64,000 bases of DNA from Clostridium sp. (GCA_018371855.1 JAHAKD010000002.1:189332-253331); one strand, 5' to 3'. Shown: positions 1 to 8,076, counted from the stretch's first letter. The notes: generated by a model not told the origin, from the letters alone. Program-made: numbers and translations.

Positions 1-320
1 TGACAAGTATAAAAATGAAGAAATACAGAGAAGAATGTATTTCAAAGATTAGAACAGGAGAGGTACATATATTATATGCAACATATGGTCTTGCTAAAGA
101 AGGATTGGATATACCAAGATTAGATACTTTAGTTTTAGCGACACCACATAGAGATAAAGCAACTATAATTCAAGCAGTTGGTAGAGTTGAGAGAAAGTTT
201 GAAGATAAAAAAGATCCTATAGTATATGATTTAGTAGATGGAACTTTATATTTCGAAAAAATGTATAAAACTAGAAAAAGATATTACAAAGAAAATAAAA
301 ATAAAATTATTGAAGAATGA
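1..320 (+). CDS. Phage DEAD/DEAH-type helicase, C-terminal part (cut by window edge)
   Basis: The reading frame is open to the first base of the window, so this is the 3' end of a larger gene; the internal ATG at 15 need not be the start. The visible part holds the C-terminal helicase lobe: GLAKEGLDIP resembles motif V and QAVGRVER resembles motif VI (arginine finger) of superfamily 2 enzymes. Prophages of low-GC Gram-positives often carry such a helicase in the replication module, just upstream of small middle genes as here. Family is clear; the exact role in phage DNA replication is inference. Confidence 0.75.
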   Translation, partial: TSIKMKKYREECISKIRTGEVHILYATYGLAKEGLDIPRLDTLVLATPHRDKATIIQAVGRVERKFEDKKDPIVYDLVDGTLYFEKMYKTRKRYYKENKNKIIEE

Positions 321-331
321 AAGGAAATATT

Positions 332-544
332 ATGGAAAAATGTTTACATTGTGGAAAAGGACAAGCTAAATATTGTGAAAAATGTTATCAAGATTTGATA
401 GCTGAAAATACAAACTTACAAATAGATAGAAATAAACTTTTTGAATATAAATACTATGATGAGCAAAATAATTTAATAGCAATAATTAATAAAAAAGAAC
501 TAGCAAACCTATTAAAAGTAAGTGAAGTAAGGTTAGGTGAATAA
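332..544 (+). CDS. Small phage protein with a zinc-ribbon-like Cys cluster
   Basis: A 70-residue protein starting MEKCLHCGKG. CxxC and CEKC pairs near the N-terminus suggest a small zinc knuckle, and the C-terminal half is charged and probably helical. I prefer the ATG at 332 over the one at 317 because GAAAGGA lies at proper spacing before it. No specific family recognised. It sits in the early/middle operon between the helicase and a small membrane protein. Confidence 0.6.
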   Translation: MEKCLHCGKGQAKYCEKCYQDLIAENTNLQIDRNKLFEYKYYDEQNNLIAIINKKELANLLKVSEVRLGE

Positions 545-547
545 AGA

Positions 548-751
548 ATGATAGAAATATTATTATTTATAATACTTGTTTACATATCTATTGCTTGTAT
601 ATTTTTTGTGTATATTGTTTTTAACAAAATCAAAATAACTTGTATTATGGAAAATATTAAAATAACATTGGAAGGGTCAAAAAAATATTTAGTCTATGTA
701 ACAATGAGTTTATTATGGCCTAAAACATTTATTGATTCATGGAGGAATTAG
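548..751 (+). CDS. Small single-pass membrane protein (phage)
   Basis: A 67-residue protein whose N-terminal ~28 residues form one hydrophobic helix (IEILLFIILVYISIACIFFV), followed by a basic and polar tail. The start lies four bases after the upstream stop, which suggests translational coupling in the prophage operon. No family recognised; such small membrane ORFs are common in early regions of clostridial phages. Confidence 0.5.
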   Translation: MIEILLFIILVYISIACIFFVYIVFNKIKITCIMENIKITLEGSKKYLVYVTMSLLWPKTFIDSWRN

Positions 752-752
752 G

Positions 753-1130
753 ATGGATATAGAGGATGATATAAAGAAAGTAAATAAATACATAGAACTA
801 GTTATAGATAAAGATTATTGTGATTGTAACGAATTAAATGTAATCTGTGGAAGACATTGTGATGGAAGTAAAAATGTAGCTTATGCAATTAAAAATATCT
901 TGGCAGAAAGACAAGAAGATAAAAAGAAAATAAGAGAGCTAGAAGATGAAAACAGAGTACAAAGACATCAAATAATGGAAGTATTTGATAGAGGTTATAT
1001 ACATAAAGACAAAATAAGAGAAATAATAAATAACAGAAAAGAAAGACTCTTAAAGGGAAAGAAAACATATACAAACAAGATAAGAATAAATGAATTAAAT
1101 TTGATAAGTAAATTAATGGAGGATAAATAA
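753..1130 (+). CDS. Hypothetical phage protein, Cys/His-rich N-terminus and coiled coil
   Basis: A 125-residue protein starting MDIEDDIKKV. GGAGGA precedes the ATG at 753, so an in-frame upstream ATG at 732 is less likely. Residues ~27-45 hold clustered CDC, C and HC residues (possible metal site). Residues ~60-85 (ERQEDKKKIRELEDENR) look like a coiled coil. Role unknown; part of the small-gene phage operon. Confidence 0.55.
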   Translation: MDIEDDIKKVNKYIELVIDKDYCDCNELNVICGRHCDGSKNVAYAIKNILAERQEDKKKIRELEDENRVQRHQIMEVFDRGYIHKDKIREIINNRKERLLKGKKTYTNKIRINELNLISKLMEDK

Positions 1131-1131
1131 T

Positions 1132-1386
1132 ATGTTAAGTTTTTATATTAAAAGTACAATAGTTTATTTAATAATATATTGGGCATTAAAGAAAATGACA
1201 AAAACAATAGTTTTAAATAGAAATGATGTTAATTATAGAAATTATGCAGCTAAAGGAAAAGGAATGTATTATGCATTTTGTTTTATTCCGATATTGAGAT
1301 TATTAGTAATATTTATAGTGTTTTTTATTACATTTGCTAAAAAAGAAAGTTTAGATAAGTTATTTAATAAAACGGAGGATAAATAA
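1132..1386 (+). CDS. Small membrane protein (phage)
   Basis: An 84-residue protein with two hydrophobic stretches (residues ~8-20 and ~47-66, IPILRLLVIFIVFFITF) separated by a basic, Asn-rich loop. The RBS (GGAGGA) lies in the last codons of the upstream gene. Function unknown. Confidence 0.5.
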   Translation: MLSFYIKSTIVYLIIYWALKKMTKTIVLNRNDVNYRNYAAKGKGMYYAFCFIPILRLLVIFIVFFITFAKKESLDKLFNKTEDK

Positions 1387-1387
1387 T

Positions 1388-1474
1388 ATGTGTGAATATT
1401 GTAAAAACGAGAAACATATTGAGGAAAGAGAAAAAGACAATATTTATTTTAAAATAAGGAATAAAAATAATTAA
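1388..1474 (+). CDS. Very small Cys-containing ORF
   Basis: A 28-codon ORF beginning MCEYCKNEKH with a perfect-looking GGAGGA before its ATG and a CxxC pair. The operon position and good RBS argue for translation. Its size and the absence of any family match keep confidence low. Confidence 0.4.
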   Translation: MCEYCKNEKHIEEREKDNIYFKIRNKNN

Positions 1475-1498
1475 TAATAAAGAAAGCTAGGTGATTAA

Positions 1499-1783
1499 AT
1501 GTTAATACCAACAGTAGACATGAAAGAATTTGAAAAAATAGGATTTAAAAAGTGTAAGAAACCTTATGATGGATGTTATTATTTATGTTTTTCGAGAGGT
1601 GTACAGTATATATTCTTAAGTCCTGTAATGGTAGATATTGTTGGATGGGAAGACGATGATCCAAGAATACATAAAAGAGCTAATTGTAGATATAGAGATA
1701 ATAGAACAGCACTAGAATTTTTAGTTGAGATGGCAAAAAAAGATATGATTACTTGTAACTATTTGAAGAAAGTAGGGAAATAA
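1499..1783 (+). CDS. Hypothetical phage protein
   Basis: A 94-residue soluble protein preceded by an AGGTGATT-type RBS. It contains scattered Cys residues and aromatic-rich stretches (YDGCYYLCFSRG). No family recognised. It lies in an unbroken run of co-oriented small genes, so it is probably a real early/middle phage gene. Confidence 0.5.
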   Translation: MLIPTVDMKEFEKIGFKKCKKPYDGCYYLCFSRGVQYIFLSPVMVDIVGWEDDDPRIHKRANCRYRDNRTALEFLVEMAKKDMITCNYLKKVGK

Positions 1784-1786
1784 TAT

Positions 1787-2311
1787 ATGAGTGCAACTAA
1801 AGAATATTTAAAAGAATGGAGAAAACAAAACAAAGAAAATATAAAACAATATCACAAAGAATGGAGAATCAAAAATAGAAGCTTATATAAACAATATTAT
1901 TTAAATAATTTTAAAGGTAGAAGTTTACCAAAAAATCCAGATTATATTTCTCAAGAATCTAATTTAATTGGAAAAAAATATGGAGAATGGACTGTATTAG
2001 ATGAATATATAGAAAAAACAAACAAAAGAAGATATCTTCTAGTAAGATGCAGTTGTGGTTTAATAAAATGCATTCAAAAATATACAGTTACAAGTGGAGA
2101 ATCAACTAGCTGCGGACATTGGAGAAGAAAAAAATATCATGATAAATTGGAGAGAAGAGTTATGACAACTGATAAAAAGATAGAACAGCTTATAGCAATG
2201 GGAGTAAAGTCAATAAATATAAGCAAAGAAAAGTATGAAAAATTAAGAACAGAAACGAAGAACTTAATAAAGTTGAATGATGTTAAATTAAATTTTGAGG
2301 AGGAAAAATAA
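1787..2311 (+). CDS. Phage DNA-binding-like protein with AP2/HNH-associated zinc module
   Basis: A 174-residue protein. Residues ~1-45 are highly basic with a repeated EWR-x-x-N pattern. The segment IGKKYGEWTVLDEY followed by RCSCG and SCGH matches the small zinc-binding module seen at the N-terminus of phage HNH/AP2 homing endonuclease-like proteins. No HNH catalytic motif follows, so it may be only the DNA-binding portion. Inferred role: site-specific DNA binding. Confidence 0.5.
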   Translation: MSATKEYLKEWRKQNKENIKQYHKEWRIKNRSLYKQYYLNNFKGRSLPKNPDYISQESNLIGKKYGEWTVLDEYIEKTNKRRYLLVRCSCGLIKCIQKYTVTSGESTSCGHWRRKKYHDKLERRVMTTDKKIEQLIAMGVKSINISKEKYEKLRTETKNLIKLNDVKLNFEEEK

Positions 2312-2506
2312 ATGAACGATAGAGCAAAATATATTAGCGTAGATGAAGAAAAAAATAACAGAATACAGCATATAAGAGAATGCTTTTCAATAATTTATGA
2401 TGAAATTGATTTGAAATGTAAGAATAGTAGAGAAACATCACTAGCATTAACTAAACTAGAAGAGGCACAATTTTGGGCAATAAAAGGAATTACTAGGGAG
2501 GGATAG
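2312..2506 (+). CDS. Acb2/Tad1 hairpin-domain protein (putative anti-CBASS/Thoeris sponge)
   Basis: A 64-residue, largely helical protein. Its C-terminal part NSRETSLALTKLEEAQFWAIKGI matches the 'SREKSLALTKLEEAMFWA' signature I associate with the Acb2/Tad1 hairpin family (formerly DUF7681). Family members include cyclic-nucleotide sponges that blunt CBASS and Thoeris signalling; activity of this copy is inference. It starts right after the upstream stop with GAGGAGG as RBS. Shorter than the canonical Acb2 but similar in size to many family entries in Firmicute phages. Confidence 0.65.
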   Translation: MNDRAKYISVDEEKNNRIQHIRECFSIIYDEIDLKCKNSRETSLALTKLEEAQFWAIKGITREG

Positions 2507-2508
2507 AT

Positions 2509-2856
2509 ATGAAGGTAATGATAAGTCAACCAATGCTTAATAGAAACGTAGAAGATATACTAGAAGAAAGAAAAAATATAATAGAAAAATTCAACAATAT
2601 GCACATAGAAGTTATAGATACATTTTATACAGAAGATATAAGTGAAGAATGCAATAATGATGGTGTATATCTTTTAGGTAAATCAATAAAAGATATGTCA
2701 AAAGTAGATGCTTTATTTATGTGTGAAGGTTGGAGAGATTCAAAGGGATGCAGAATAGAAAGACAAGTAGCACAAGAATATGGAATTAAAATATTGTATG
2801 AAGATTTCTTTGTAAACAAACCTGAGATTGAAACTATGAAAGAGGTGAATAGATGA
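2509..2856 (+). CDS. DUF4406-like / nucleoside 2-deoxyribosyltransferase-like protein
   Basis: A 115-residue protein with MKVMISQPM at the N-terminus, a central VDALFMCEGWRDSKGC and EYGIKILYED near the end. This order (start strand, 'W..S.GC..E...A...g..i' helix) is typical of the Rossmann-like DUF4406 group related to nucleoside deoxyribosyltransferases and found in many phages. The catalytic role in phage nucleotide metabolism is unproven. Its stop overlaps the ATG of the next small gene (ATGA). Confidence 0.6.
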   Translation: MKVMISQPMLNRNVEDILEERKNIIEKFNNMHIEVIDTFYTEDISEECNNDGVYLLGKSIKDMSKVDALFMCEGWRDSKGCRIERQVAQEYGIKILYEDFFVNKPEIETMKEVNR

Positions 2857-2975
2857 ACGGATATTGTAATTATTTTAATTGTTTTTGTGATGATGATTTA
2901 TTAGAAAAAGAACAAGATGAAACAGGAGAAACTTGTATGATAGATTGTCAAGATTGTGAATGGTATGAAGAATAG
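2853..2975 (+). CDS. Tiny Cys/acidic-rich phage protein
   Basis: A 40-residue ORF (MNGYCNYFNC...) with six cysteines and many acidic residues, suggesting metal binding. The start overlaps the preceding stop as ATGA and a GAGGTG lies just upstream, both consistent with coupled translation. No family recognised. Confidence 0.45.
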   Translation: MNGYCNYFNCFCDDDLLEKEQDETGETCMIDCQDCEWYEE

Positions 2976-2986
2976 AAGGTGGTTAG

Positions 2987-3304
2987 ATGACTAAAGAGCA
3001 AGAAGAGGCTATAAAGTTTTTAGAATTACATACAAATTTCATGGGAAAATTGGATAAAGGTAGATGTATAAGAATACCAGAGGAAAATTTTACAAAAACA
3101 AAACAAAGCATAGAAACAGTCTTAAATATGCTGAAAGAAAAAGATACAGAGATAGAGAAGAAAGACAAGATGATGGATTTAATGGCAGAATATATAGATG
3201 AAGATGATACAAGTTTAGCAAATTATTTATACAGAAAAAATGGCAAATGTAACAAGGAAATGATAAAACAATATTTTGAAAGGAAAGCGACAAATGATGG
3301 TTAA
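2987..3304 (+). CDS. Hypothetical phage protein with central coiled coil
   Basis: A 105-residue charged protein. Residues ~40-70 (SIETVLNMLKEKDTEIEKKDKMMD) form a likely coiled coil. RBS GGTGG precedes the start. Function unknown; middle-gene operon member. Confidence 0.5.
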   Translation: MTKEQEEAIKFLELHTNFMGKLDKGRCIRIPEENFTKTKQSIETVLNMLKEKDTEIEKKDKMMDLMAEYIDEDDTSLANYLYRKNGKCNKEMIKQYFERKATNDG

Positions 3305-3338
3305 GACTGATAAAAAATATTAAAGTTAGGAGGTACAA

Positions 3339-3752
3339 ATGAATAGAAAAGAACTTAAAGATTACAAGTATAATCAAGAATGGATAAAAGGACGTTTAGA
3401 GTACATAGAAGAATATAGAAGTACAATAAATAAGTTAACAACAGTTTTGTCAGATTTACCTAAAGGAAGTAGAGCCGTTTATGATAATGAAGCCGAAAAG
3501 ATAGCAAAGTTACAAGATAATGTAAAAGATTTATTACTTTATATAAATGAAGAGCAAGAAAAACAAAAATTAATATTAGCACAACTAAATAAAGTAGAGC
3601 AACCTTATAAAGTAATATTAGAGAAAATATACATATGTGGTAAAAGTATTGTAACAGTAGCAAGTGAAATGAATTATGAATATAAATATATGTGTAAACA
3701 ACATGGGATTGCATTAAATAAATTTGATGAATTAGACGACAAAAGAGGTTGA
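3339..3752 (+). CDS. Sigma-70 region 4-like / ArpU-type late regulator (DUF1492-like)
   Basis: A 137-residue protein with a long N-terminal helical region and a C-terminal part resembling a helix-turn-helix: LEKIYICGKSIVTVASEMNYEYKYMCKQHGIAL. In Firmicute prophages a DUF1492/ArpU-like regulator sits at exactly this place, the last gene before a terminator and the terminase genes, where it controls late transcription. Placement supports the call; sequence similarity alone is modest. Confidence 0.5.
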   Translation: MNRKELKDYKYNQEWIKGRLEYIEEYRSTINKLTTVLSDLPKGSRAVYDNEAEKIAKLQDNVKDLLLYINEEQEKQKLILAQLNKVEQPYKVILEKIYICGKSIVTVASEMNYEYKYMCKQHGIALNKFDELDDKRG

Positions 3753-3840
3753 AAGACGACATCAAAGGTTGTTAATATATATAATAGCAAATAAGTTAGA
3801 TAATAAATATTTAATACTGTTTGCCCCTATAATTTATTGG

Positions 3841-3870
3841 GAGTAGATGTTCTAAATGTCTGCTCTTTTT
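3841..3870 (+). terminator. Rho-independent terminator after the early/middle operon
   Basis: A 7-bp stem GAGTAGA/TCTGCTC (one G-U pair) closes an 11-nt loop and is followed by five T. It separates the regulator gene from the packaging module. Confidence 0.7.
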
Positions 3871-3928
3871 GTTTGAAAAAATCAGTAATTCGTGCTAAAA
3901 TTATAAGAAAAAATAGGAGGTATTACTG

Positions 3929-4342
3929 ATGGAAGAAAACAGTGTATTAGAAAATTTATATAATGAATTAAAAGAAAAATTTGAGCCAAAAGAAGAAAAA
4001 GAGGAGATTGATTTAGATCTAGAAGTAATAAAAGAAAAAGCATTTAAAGAATTAGTAGATGAATATGAAAAACAATATAGGGAAACCAAAAGAATGCTAT
4101 TAGAAGTAAAAATAAAAGATGTAAAAGAACTACAAAGGAAAAAATTAGCTGATTATTGTAAAGGTTGTAAATATCTAGATAATCCAGAAATAGATGTAAA
4201 GGCATTAGCAACTGAAGAAAAACAATTAGAAGAAAGTTTGAAAGATATTAAAAAAATATTAGATATGTTAAAAGGCAAAAGCAGTATAGGTGAAGCAGCA
4301 ACTAGAGATATAAAGAATTTTGGAGATTTAAGAGCTTATTAA
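3929..4342 (+). CDS. Hypothetical protein, Glu/Lys-rich, first gene of late region
   Basis: A 137-residue protein rich in E and K with predicted long helices and one CKGC motif near residue 78. A strong AGGAGG precedes the ATG. The stop codon is built into a hairpin terminator. No family recognised; located between the late regulator and the terminase. Confidence 0.5.
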   Translation: MEENSVLENLYNELKEKFEPKEEKEEIDLDLEVIKEKAFKELVDEYEKQYRETKRMLLEVKIKDVKELQRKKLADYCKGCKYLDNPEIDVKALATEEKQLEESLKDIKKILDMLKGKSSIGEAATRDIKNFGDLRAY

Positions 4343-4360
4343 AAATAAGCTCTTTTATTT
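4330..4360 (+). terminator. Hairpin overlapping the stop codon
   Basis: An 11-bp perfect inverted repeat (AAGAGCTTATT / AATAAGCTCTT) includes the TAA stop in its 5' arm and is followed by a T-rich run. Typical intrinsic terminator or read-through attenuator in the prophage. Confidence 0.7.
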
Positions 4361-4387
4361 TATGATAAGAGAAAAAGGAAAATAGTT

Positions 4388-4483
4388 ATGAATACAAATG
4401 AAATAATAAAAAAATATGAAAAGGAAATATGTCCTAATTGTACACATTACAATGATATAGAATATAACAGAAAACAAGAATAA
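4388..4483 (+). CDS. Tiny ORF with CxxC
   Basis: A 31-residue ORF (MNTNEIIKKY...) with a CPNC motif, preceded by AAAGGA-type RBS and placed in a 150-bp gap directly before TerS. Similar short CPxC peptides occur near phage terminases. Translation is plausible but unproven. Confidence 0.35.
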   Translation: MNTNEIIKKYEKEICPNCTHYNDIEYNRKQE

Positions 4484-4498
4484 AGCAGGTGGGAGTTG

Positions 4499-4879
4499 AT
4501 GGCAAATGAACAAAACTTAATACCTTTTACTAGTAATCAAAGCCGAGAAGAAGCCAAGAAAAATGGTGCAAAAGGTGGAAAAAAATCAGGAGAAGTTCGT
4601 AGAAAAAGAAAAGCAATGAAGGAACAAATGGAAATGCTTTTATCATTGCCATTTAAACAATCAGAATCTTTAAATTTCATGAAAGATTTAGGAATAGAAG
4701 AAGATAATTTAGATAATCAAATGGCTTTAATAGTTGCAATGTATGGTAAAGCCTTAAAAGGAGATGTACAGGCATTTAATACAATTAGAGAAGTTGTTCA
4801 AGATGAAAAAACAGTAAAAGATGAGGATAGGGTACAAATAATAAATGATCTTCCAAACGAGGAGGAAGAAGATGATTAG
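4499..4879 (+). CDS. Terminase small subunit
   Basis: A 126-residue protein starting MANEQNLIPF. The N-terminal NGAKGGKKSGEVRRKRKAMKEQ and a helical C-terminal part ending in an acidic tail fit small terminase subunits of SPP1-like prophages. It overlaps the start of the large subunit by 8 bp. It would recognise the packaging site and regulate TerL. I chose ATG 4499 over the adjacent upstream TTG because the RBS GGTGGGA fits. Confidence 0.75.
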   Translation: MANEQNLIPFTSNQSREEAKKNGAKGGKKSGEVRRKRKAMKEQMEMLLSLPFKQSESLNFMKDLGIEEDNLDNQMALIVAMYGKALKGDVQAFNTIREVVQDEKTVKDEDRVQIINDLPNEEEEDD

Positions 4880-5906
4880 AGTTAGTATAAGAGATATTAT
4901 TGCTCCTCATTTTTGGAACACATTTAATAGTAAAAAATCAAATCAAGTCTATAAAGGTGGAAGAAGTTCTACAAAATCTTCTATGATATCAATAAAAATT
5001 GTTTATAACTGTTTAAATAACGATAACTGTTCTTCAGTAATATTAAGAAAGCATCAAAATCAATTAAGAAAATCTGTTTATAAAGAAATAAAGAGAGCAT
5101 GCAAAAGATTAGGTTTGCAAGAAGGTATTGATTATGAAGCTGGATTATCTCCGATGGAAATACGATTTAATAATGGAAACACTATATATTTTGCAGGTGG
5201 AGATGATTACGAAACAGTTAAAGGTATGATAGATGAAAATACTCTTATAAAGATGTTATGGTTTGAAGAGTTAACAGGATGGGATAATCCAGAAGATATA
5301 GAACAAATAAAAGCAACATTTGTAAGAGGAAACAATAATTGGTTTATTACATTTTATTCTTTTAATCCACCAAAAAATAAATTTGATTGGGTTAATAAAT
5401 GGGTAGATGAAAAAAGTAAAAGTAAAAGATATTTAGTTCATCAGAGTGATTATAGGACAGTTCCTAAAGAATGGCTTGGACAAATGGCAATAGAAGAAGC
5501 AGAAGAATTAGAACAAAACGATGAGAAAAGATATAGATGGATCTATTTAGGAGAAGTGATTGGACTAGAAGGACTTATATATAATCCCGATTTAATAGAA
5601 TATGTAGATGAAGATTATATAGAAAGAAATAAAGTAAAAATATTATCTATTGACTTTTCAATAGATAGTGGACATCAAACATCAGCAACTACTTGTGGAG
5701 CTTATGGCTTGGGAAATGACGGATATTGGTACTTATTAGACACTTATTACTATAGCCCAAATGAAAAGCCAAATAAGAAAGCACCAAGTGAGTTAAGTCG
5801 AGATATATTTAACTTTGAGTTAGTGATTACAAAAAAATATAAAACAGGAATAGATACAGAAACAATAGATAGTGCAGAACGGAGCATTAAGAAATCAGTT
5901 TTTTAA
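4872..5906 (+). CDS. Terminase large subunit, ATPase and first part of nuclease (frameshifted)
   Basis: This reading frame (344 residues from MIRVSIRD) holds the packaging motor ATPase: Walker A-like GGRSSTKSS (residues 29-37), Walker B region MLWFEEL, the SFNPP coupling motif, and the first nuclease acidic residue in ILSIDFSIDSG. The frame breaks after TIDSAE: the conserved continuation 'DSAEGALRNQ' is found in another frame, with one extra C at 5880 (GAA-C-GGA-GCA). The start overlaps TerS and has GGAGGAAG as RBS; an upstream in-frame ATG at 4845 lies inside TerS and lacks an RBS. Either a true inactivating insertion, a sequence error, or +1 recoding at a rare CGG codon. Confidence 0.8.
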   Translation: MIRVSIRDIIAPHFWNTFNSKKSNQVYKGGRSSTKSSMISIKIVYNCLNNDNCSSVILRKHQNQLRKSVYKEIKRACKRLGLQEGIDYEAGLSPMEIRFNNGNTIYFAGGDDYETVKGMIDENTLIKMLWFEELTGWDNPEDIEQIKATFVRGNNNWFITFYSFNPPKNKFDWVNKWVDEKSKSKRYLVHQSDYRTVPKEWLGQMAIEEAEELEQNDEKRYRWIYLGEVIGLEGLIYNPDLIEYVDEDYIERNKVKILSIDFSIDSGHQTSATTCGAYGLGNDGYWYLLDTYYYSPNEKPNKKAPSELSRDIFNFELVITKKYKTGIDTETIDSAERSIKKSVF

Positions 5907-6243
5907 AGATTATGGTAAAAGATTATGCCCAGTTGATAAAGGAACGAATAAGGAACAACTAATAGATTATTCACAAGATTTTTTATCAAAAAAGAAATTT
6001 AGAATATTAAACAATAATAATAATCAAATATTTAAAAAAGAAAATGAAAATTATATGTGGTTAAAAGATAGTGTAGAAAAAGGAAAGCCAACTCCAGATA
6101 AAATGGAGAAGGCTTTTTTAAGTTCTGAAAAATATTACAACACTTATACTAAAGATTATGCTTACAGCTATGCAGACCACACACAAGATCAATTTCAATA
6201 TTGGATAAAAAGAAATCTACAAAAACTTGGTTTGAAAAACTAG
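5872..6243 (+). CDS. Terminase large subunit, C-terminal nuclease part (other frame)
   Basis: About 120 residues continuing the terminase: GALRNQFFKDYG, then LCPVDKGTNKEQLIDYSQDFLS and a terminal DHTQDQFQYW with a probable catalytic Asp. It starts inside the first fragment and has no RBS of its own (only a GTG near 5872), so it is a continuation rather than an independent gene. Removing the C at 5880 fuses both parts into one normal-length TerL of about 457 residues. Confidence 0.75.
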   Translation: MQNGALRNQFFKDYGKRLCPVDKGTNKEQLIDYSQDFLSKKKFRILNNNNNQIFKKENENYMWLKDSVEKGKPTPDKMEKAFLSSEKYYNTYTKDYAYSYADHTQDQFQYWIKRNLQKLGLKN

Positions 6244-6252
6244 GAGGAAATA

Positions 6253-7692
6253 ATGGAACTATATAACAATATACAAGAAACGCTAAGTAAAAAAGGAGTA
6301 AACTTAACAGTTGGGACAATATATGATTTTATGGCTATTTGGAAAAGTTGGTATAGAGGGAATGTAAATGATTTTCATTATTATAATGAAATCATAGGCG
6401 GAAAATCAGTGCAGTGTGAAAGACTAACAATGAATATGGCTAAAAAAATGTGCGAAGATATGTCAAAGTTATGTTGGACTGAAAAAACAAGAATAGAATT
6501 AAGCAATAAAAAAGCAACAGAAAGACTATGGGAAGTATTAGACAGTAAAGAAAATTCTTTAACTGTTAATCTTCCTGTTTTTCTTGAGAAAATGTTTGCA
6601 CTAGGAAACGGAGCTACTGTTGAATATAAAGATGAAAACGGAAAGACAATAATAGACTACATAGATGGAGATGTAATAATACCATATAAGTTTACAAACT
6701 CTTATATAAGCGGAATGATAACTATAAGTAGATTTGCAGATAAAAAAGGAAAGAATAAAATCTATTATACCCATATAACATATCATGAATTTATAGGCGA
6801 TAAATATATAAAGTTAAATGAATTATATAAATCTAATATTGAAACAACATTAGGAAAGCAATTAGATTTTAATTCTATGTTCCCTAATATCAAAGAAAGT
6901 GATGTGATTATAACTAATAATCCTCATTTTCAAATATGGAAACCAAATTTAGCAAATAACTTTGATACATCAAGTCCTATGGGAATAAGCATATTTGCTA
7001 ATAGTGTTGATAGATTAAAATCATTAGATGTTAAATACGATAGTTTTTATAATGAGTTCATTTTAGGTAAGAAAAGAATACTAGTAGATCAATCAGCAAT
7101 GAAAGGAAAAATGGAAGTTAATCCGGATACAGGAGATAGCCATTTTGTACAGTATTTTGATAAAAACGATAGAGTCTACGTTGGTATAAATGCGGATATG
7201 AAAGACCCTGTAAAAGAAATAGACATGAAATTAAGATATCAAGAACACATTGATAGTATAAATGCTGACTTAATGTGGTTGGCCGGTAATATAGGGTTAG
7301 ACGAAGGATATTACAAATTTGATGGAACAGGTGTAAAAACAGCGACAGAAGTAATAAGTGAAAATAGTAAGACTTTTAGAACAAGAGAACATTATTTAGC
7401 AATAATAAATGATTGTGTCTATGCCTTGGTAAAAGCAGTATGTGAATTAGAAGAAATAAAAACAAATAAAATATCAGTTATACCAGATGATTCAATAATT
7501 GAAGATAAGAACGTACAAGCAGTAAGGGCTCAAACAGAGGTAAATCAAGGATTAATGAGTAAAAAGAAATACTTAATGGATATAAAAGGAATGTCTGAGC
7601 AAGAAGCTGAAGAAGAACTACAAAGGATACAAGAAGAAAAAATGAGTAATCAAGAAGCTTTTGGATTTATTCAAAATATAAAGGAGGAATAG
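6253..7692 (+). CDS. Portal protein (SPP1 gp6-like)
   Basis: A 479-residue protein in the canonical position directly after TerL with AGGAGG before its ATG. Features such as MTMNMAKKMCEDMSKLCW, a central IPYKFTNSYISGM and the C-terminal TGVKTATEVISENSKTFRT fit phage portal proteins, the last being the typical segment of the portal stem/crown region. It forms the dodecameric DNA gate at the capsid vertex. The acidic/Gln-rich tail is variable in the family. Confidence 0.85.
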   Translation: MELYNNIQETLSKKGVNLTVGTIYDFMAIWKSWYRGNVNDFHYYNEIIGGKSVQCERLTMNMAKKMCEDMSKLCWTEKTRIELSNKKATERLWEVLDSKENSLTVNLPVFLEKMFALGNGATVEYKDENGKTIIDYIDGDVIIPYKFTNSYISGMITISRFADKKGKNKIYYTHITYHEFIGDKYIKLNELYKSNIETTLGKQLDFNSMFPNIKESDVIITNNPHFQIWKPNLANNFDTSSPMGISIFANSVDRLKSLDVKYDSFYNEFILGKKRILVDQSAMKGKMEVNPDTGDSHFVQYFDKNDRVYVGINADMKDPVKEIDMKLRYQEHIDSINADLMWLAGNIGLDEGYYKFDGTGVKTATEVISENSKTFRTREHYLAIINDCVYALVKAVCELEEIKTNKISVIPDDSIIEDKNVQAVRAQTEVNQGLMSKKKYLMDIKGMSEQEAEEELQRIQEEKMSNQEAFGFIQNIKEE

Positions 7693-7695
7693 AAA

Positions 7696-8076
7696 ATGGG
7701 ATTAGATAGAGTATTTAGTACACCAACAATAGAGGTGGATCAAGACAAGTATGATGAATTAATAAAAATTAAAACATTATATGAAGAAAAGAAGAAAGAA
7801 AATAATAGAGAAAATGAAACTATGGATTTTGGACAAGCAATAAGATTATTAAAAGATGGCAAAAAAGTTGCAAGACAAGGTTGGAACGGTAAGAAGCAAT
7901 ATATTGAATTAGCAACTAATATTAGTTTTAAAACTGCAAAAAGTAAAATAATAAATGCAGAGCATGATGCAATAGGAAATAAAGCAATAGCATTTGTAGG
8001 AACATCAGGAGTACAAATTGGATGGCTTGCGAGTCAAGCAGATATGTTGGCAGAAGATTGGAAAATAGCTGAATAA
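7696..8076 (+). CDS. DUF2829 (Tad2-like, Thoeris anti-defence) domain protein
   Basis: A 126-residue protein: residues ~1-40 are a charged, helical extension, and residues ~42-126 show the DUF2829 pattern MDFGQAIRLLKDGKKVARQGWNG ... IGWLASQADMLAEDWKI. Tad2, which sequesters the cyclic ADP-ribose isomer signal of Thoeris, belongs to this family; many members are uncharacterised, so anti-defence activity is inference. The gene lies between portal and the MuF head protein, four bases after portal, so it would be made late with the virion genes. Confidence 0.75.
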   Translation: MGLDRVFSTPTIEVDQDKYDELIKIKTLYEEKKKENNRENETMDFGQAIRLLKDGKKVARQGWNGKKQYIELATNISFKTAKSKIINAEHDAIGNKAIAFVGTSGVQIGWLASQADMLAEDWKIAE

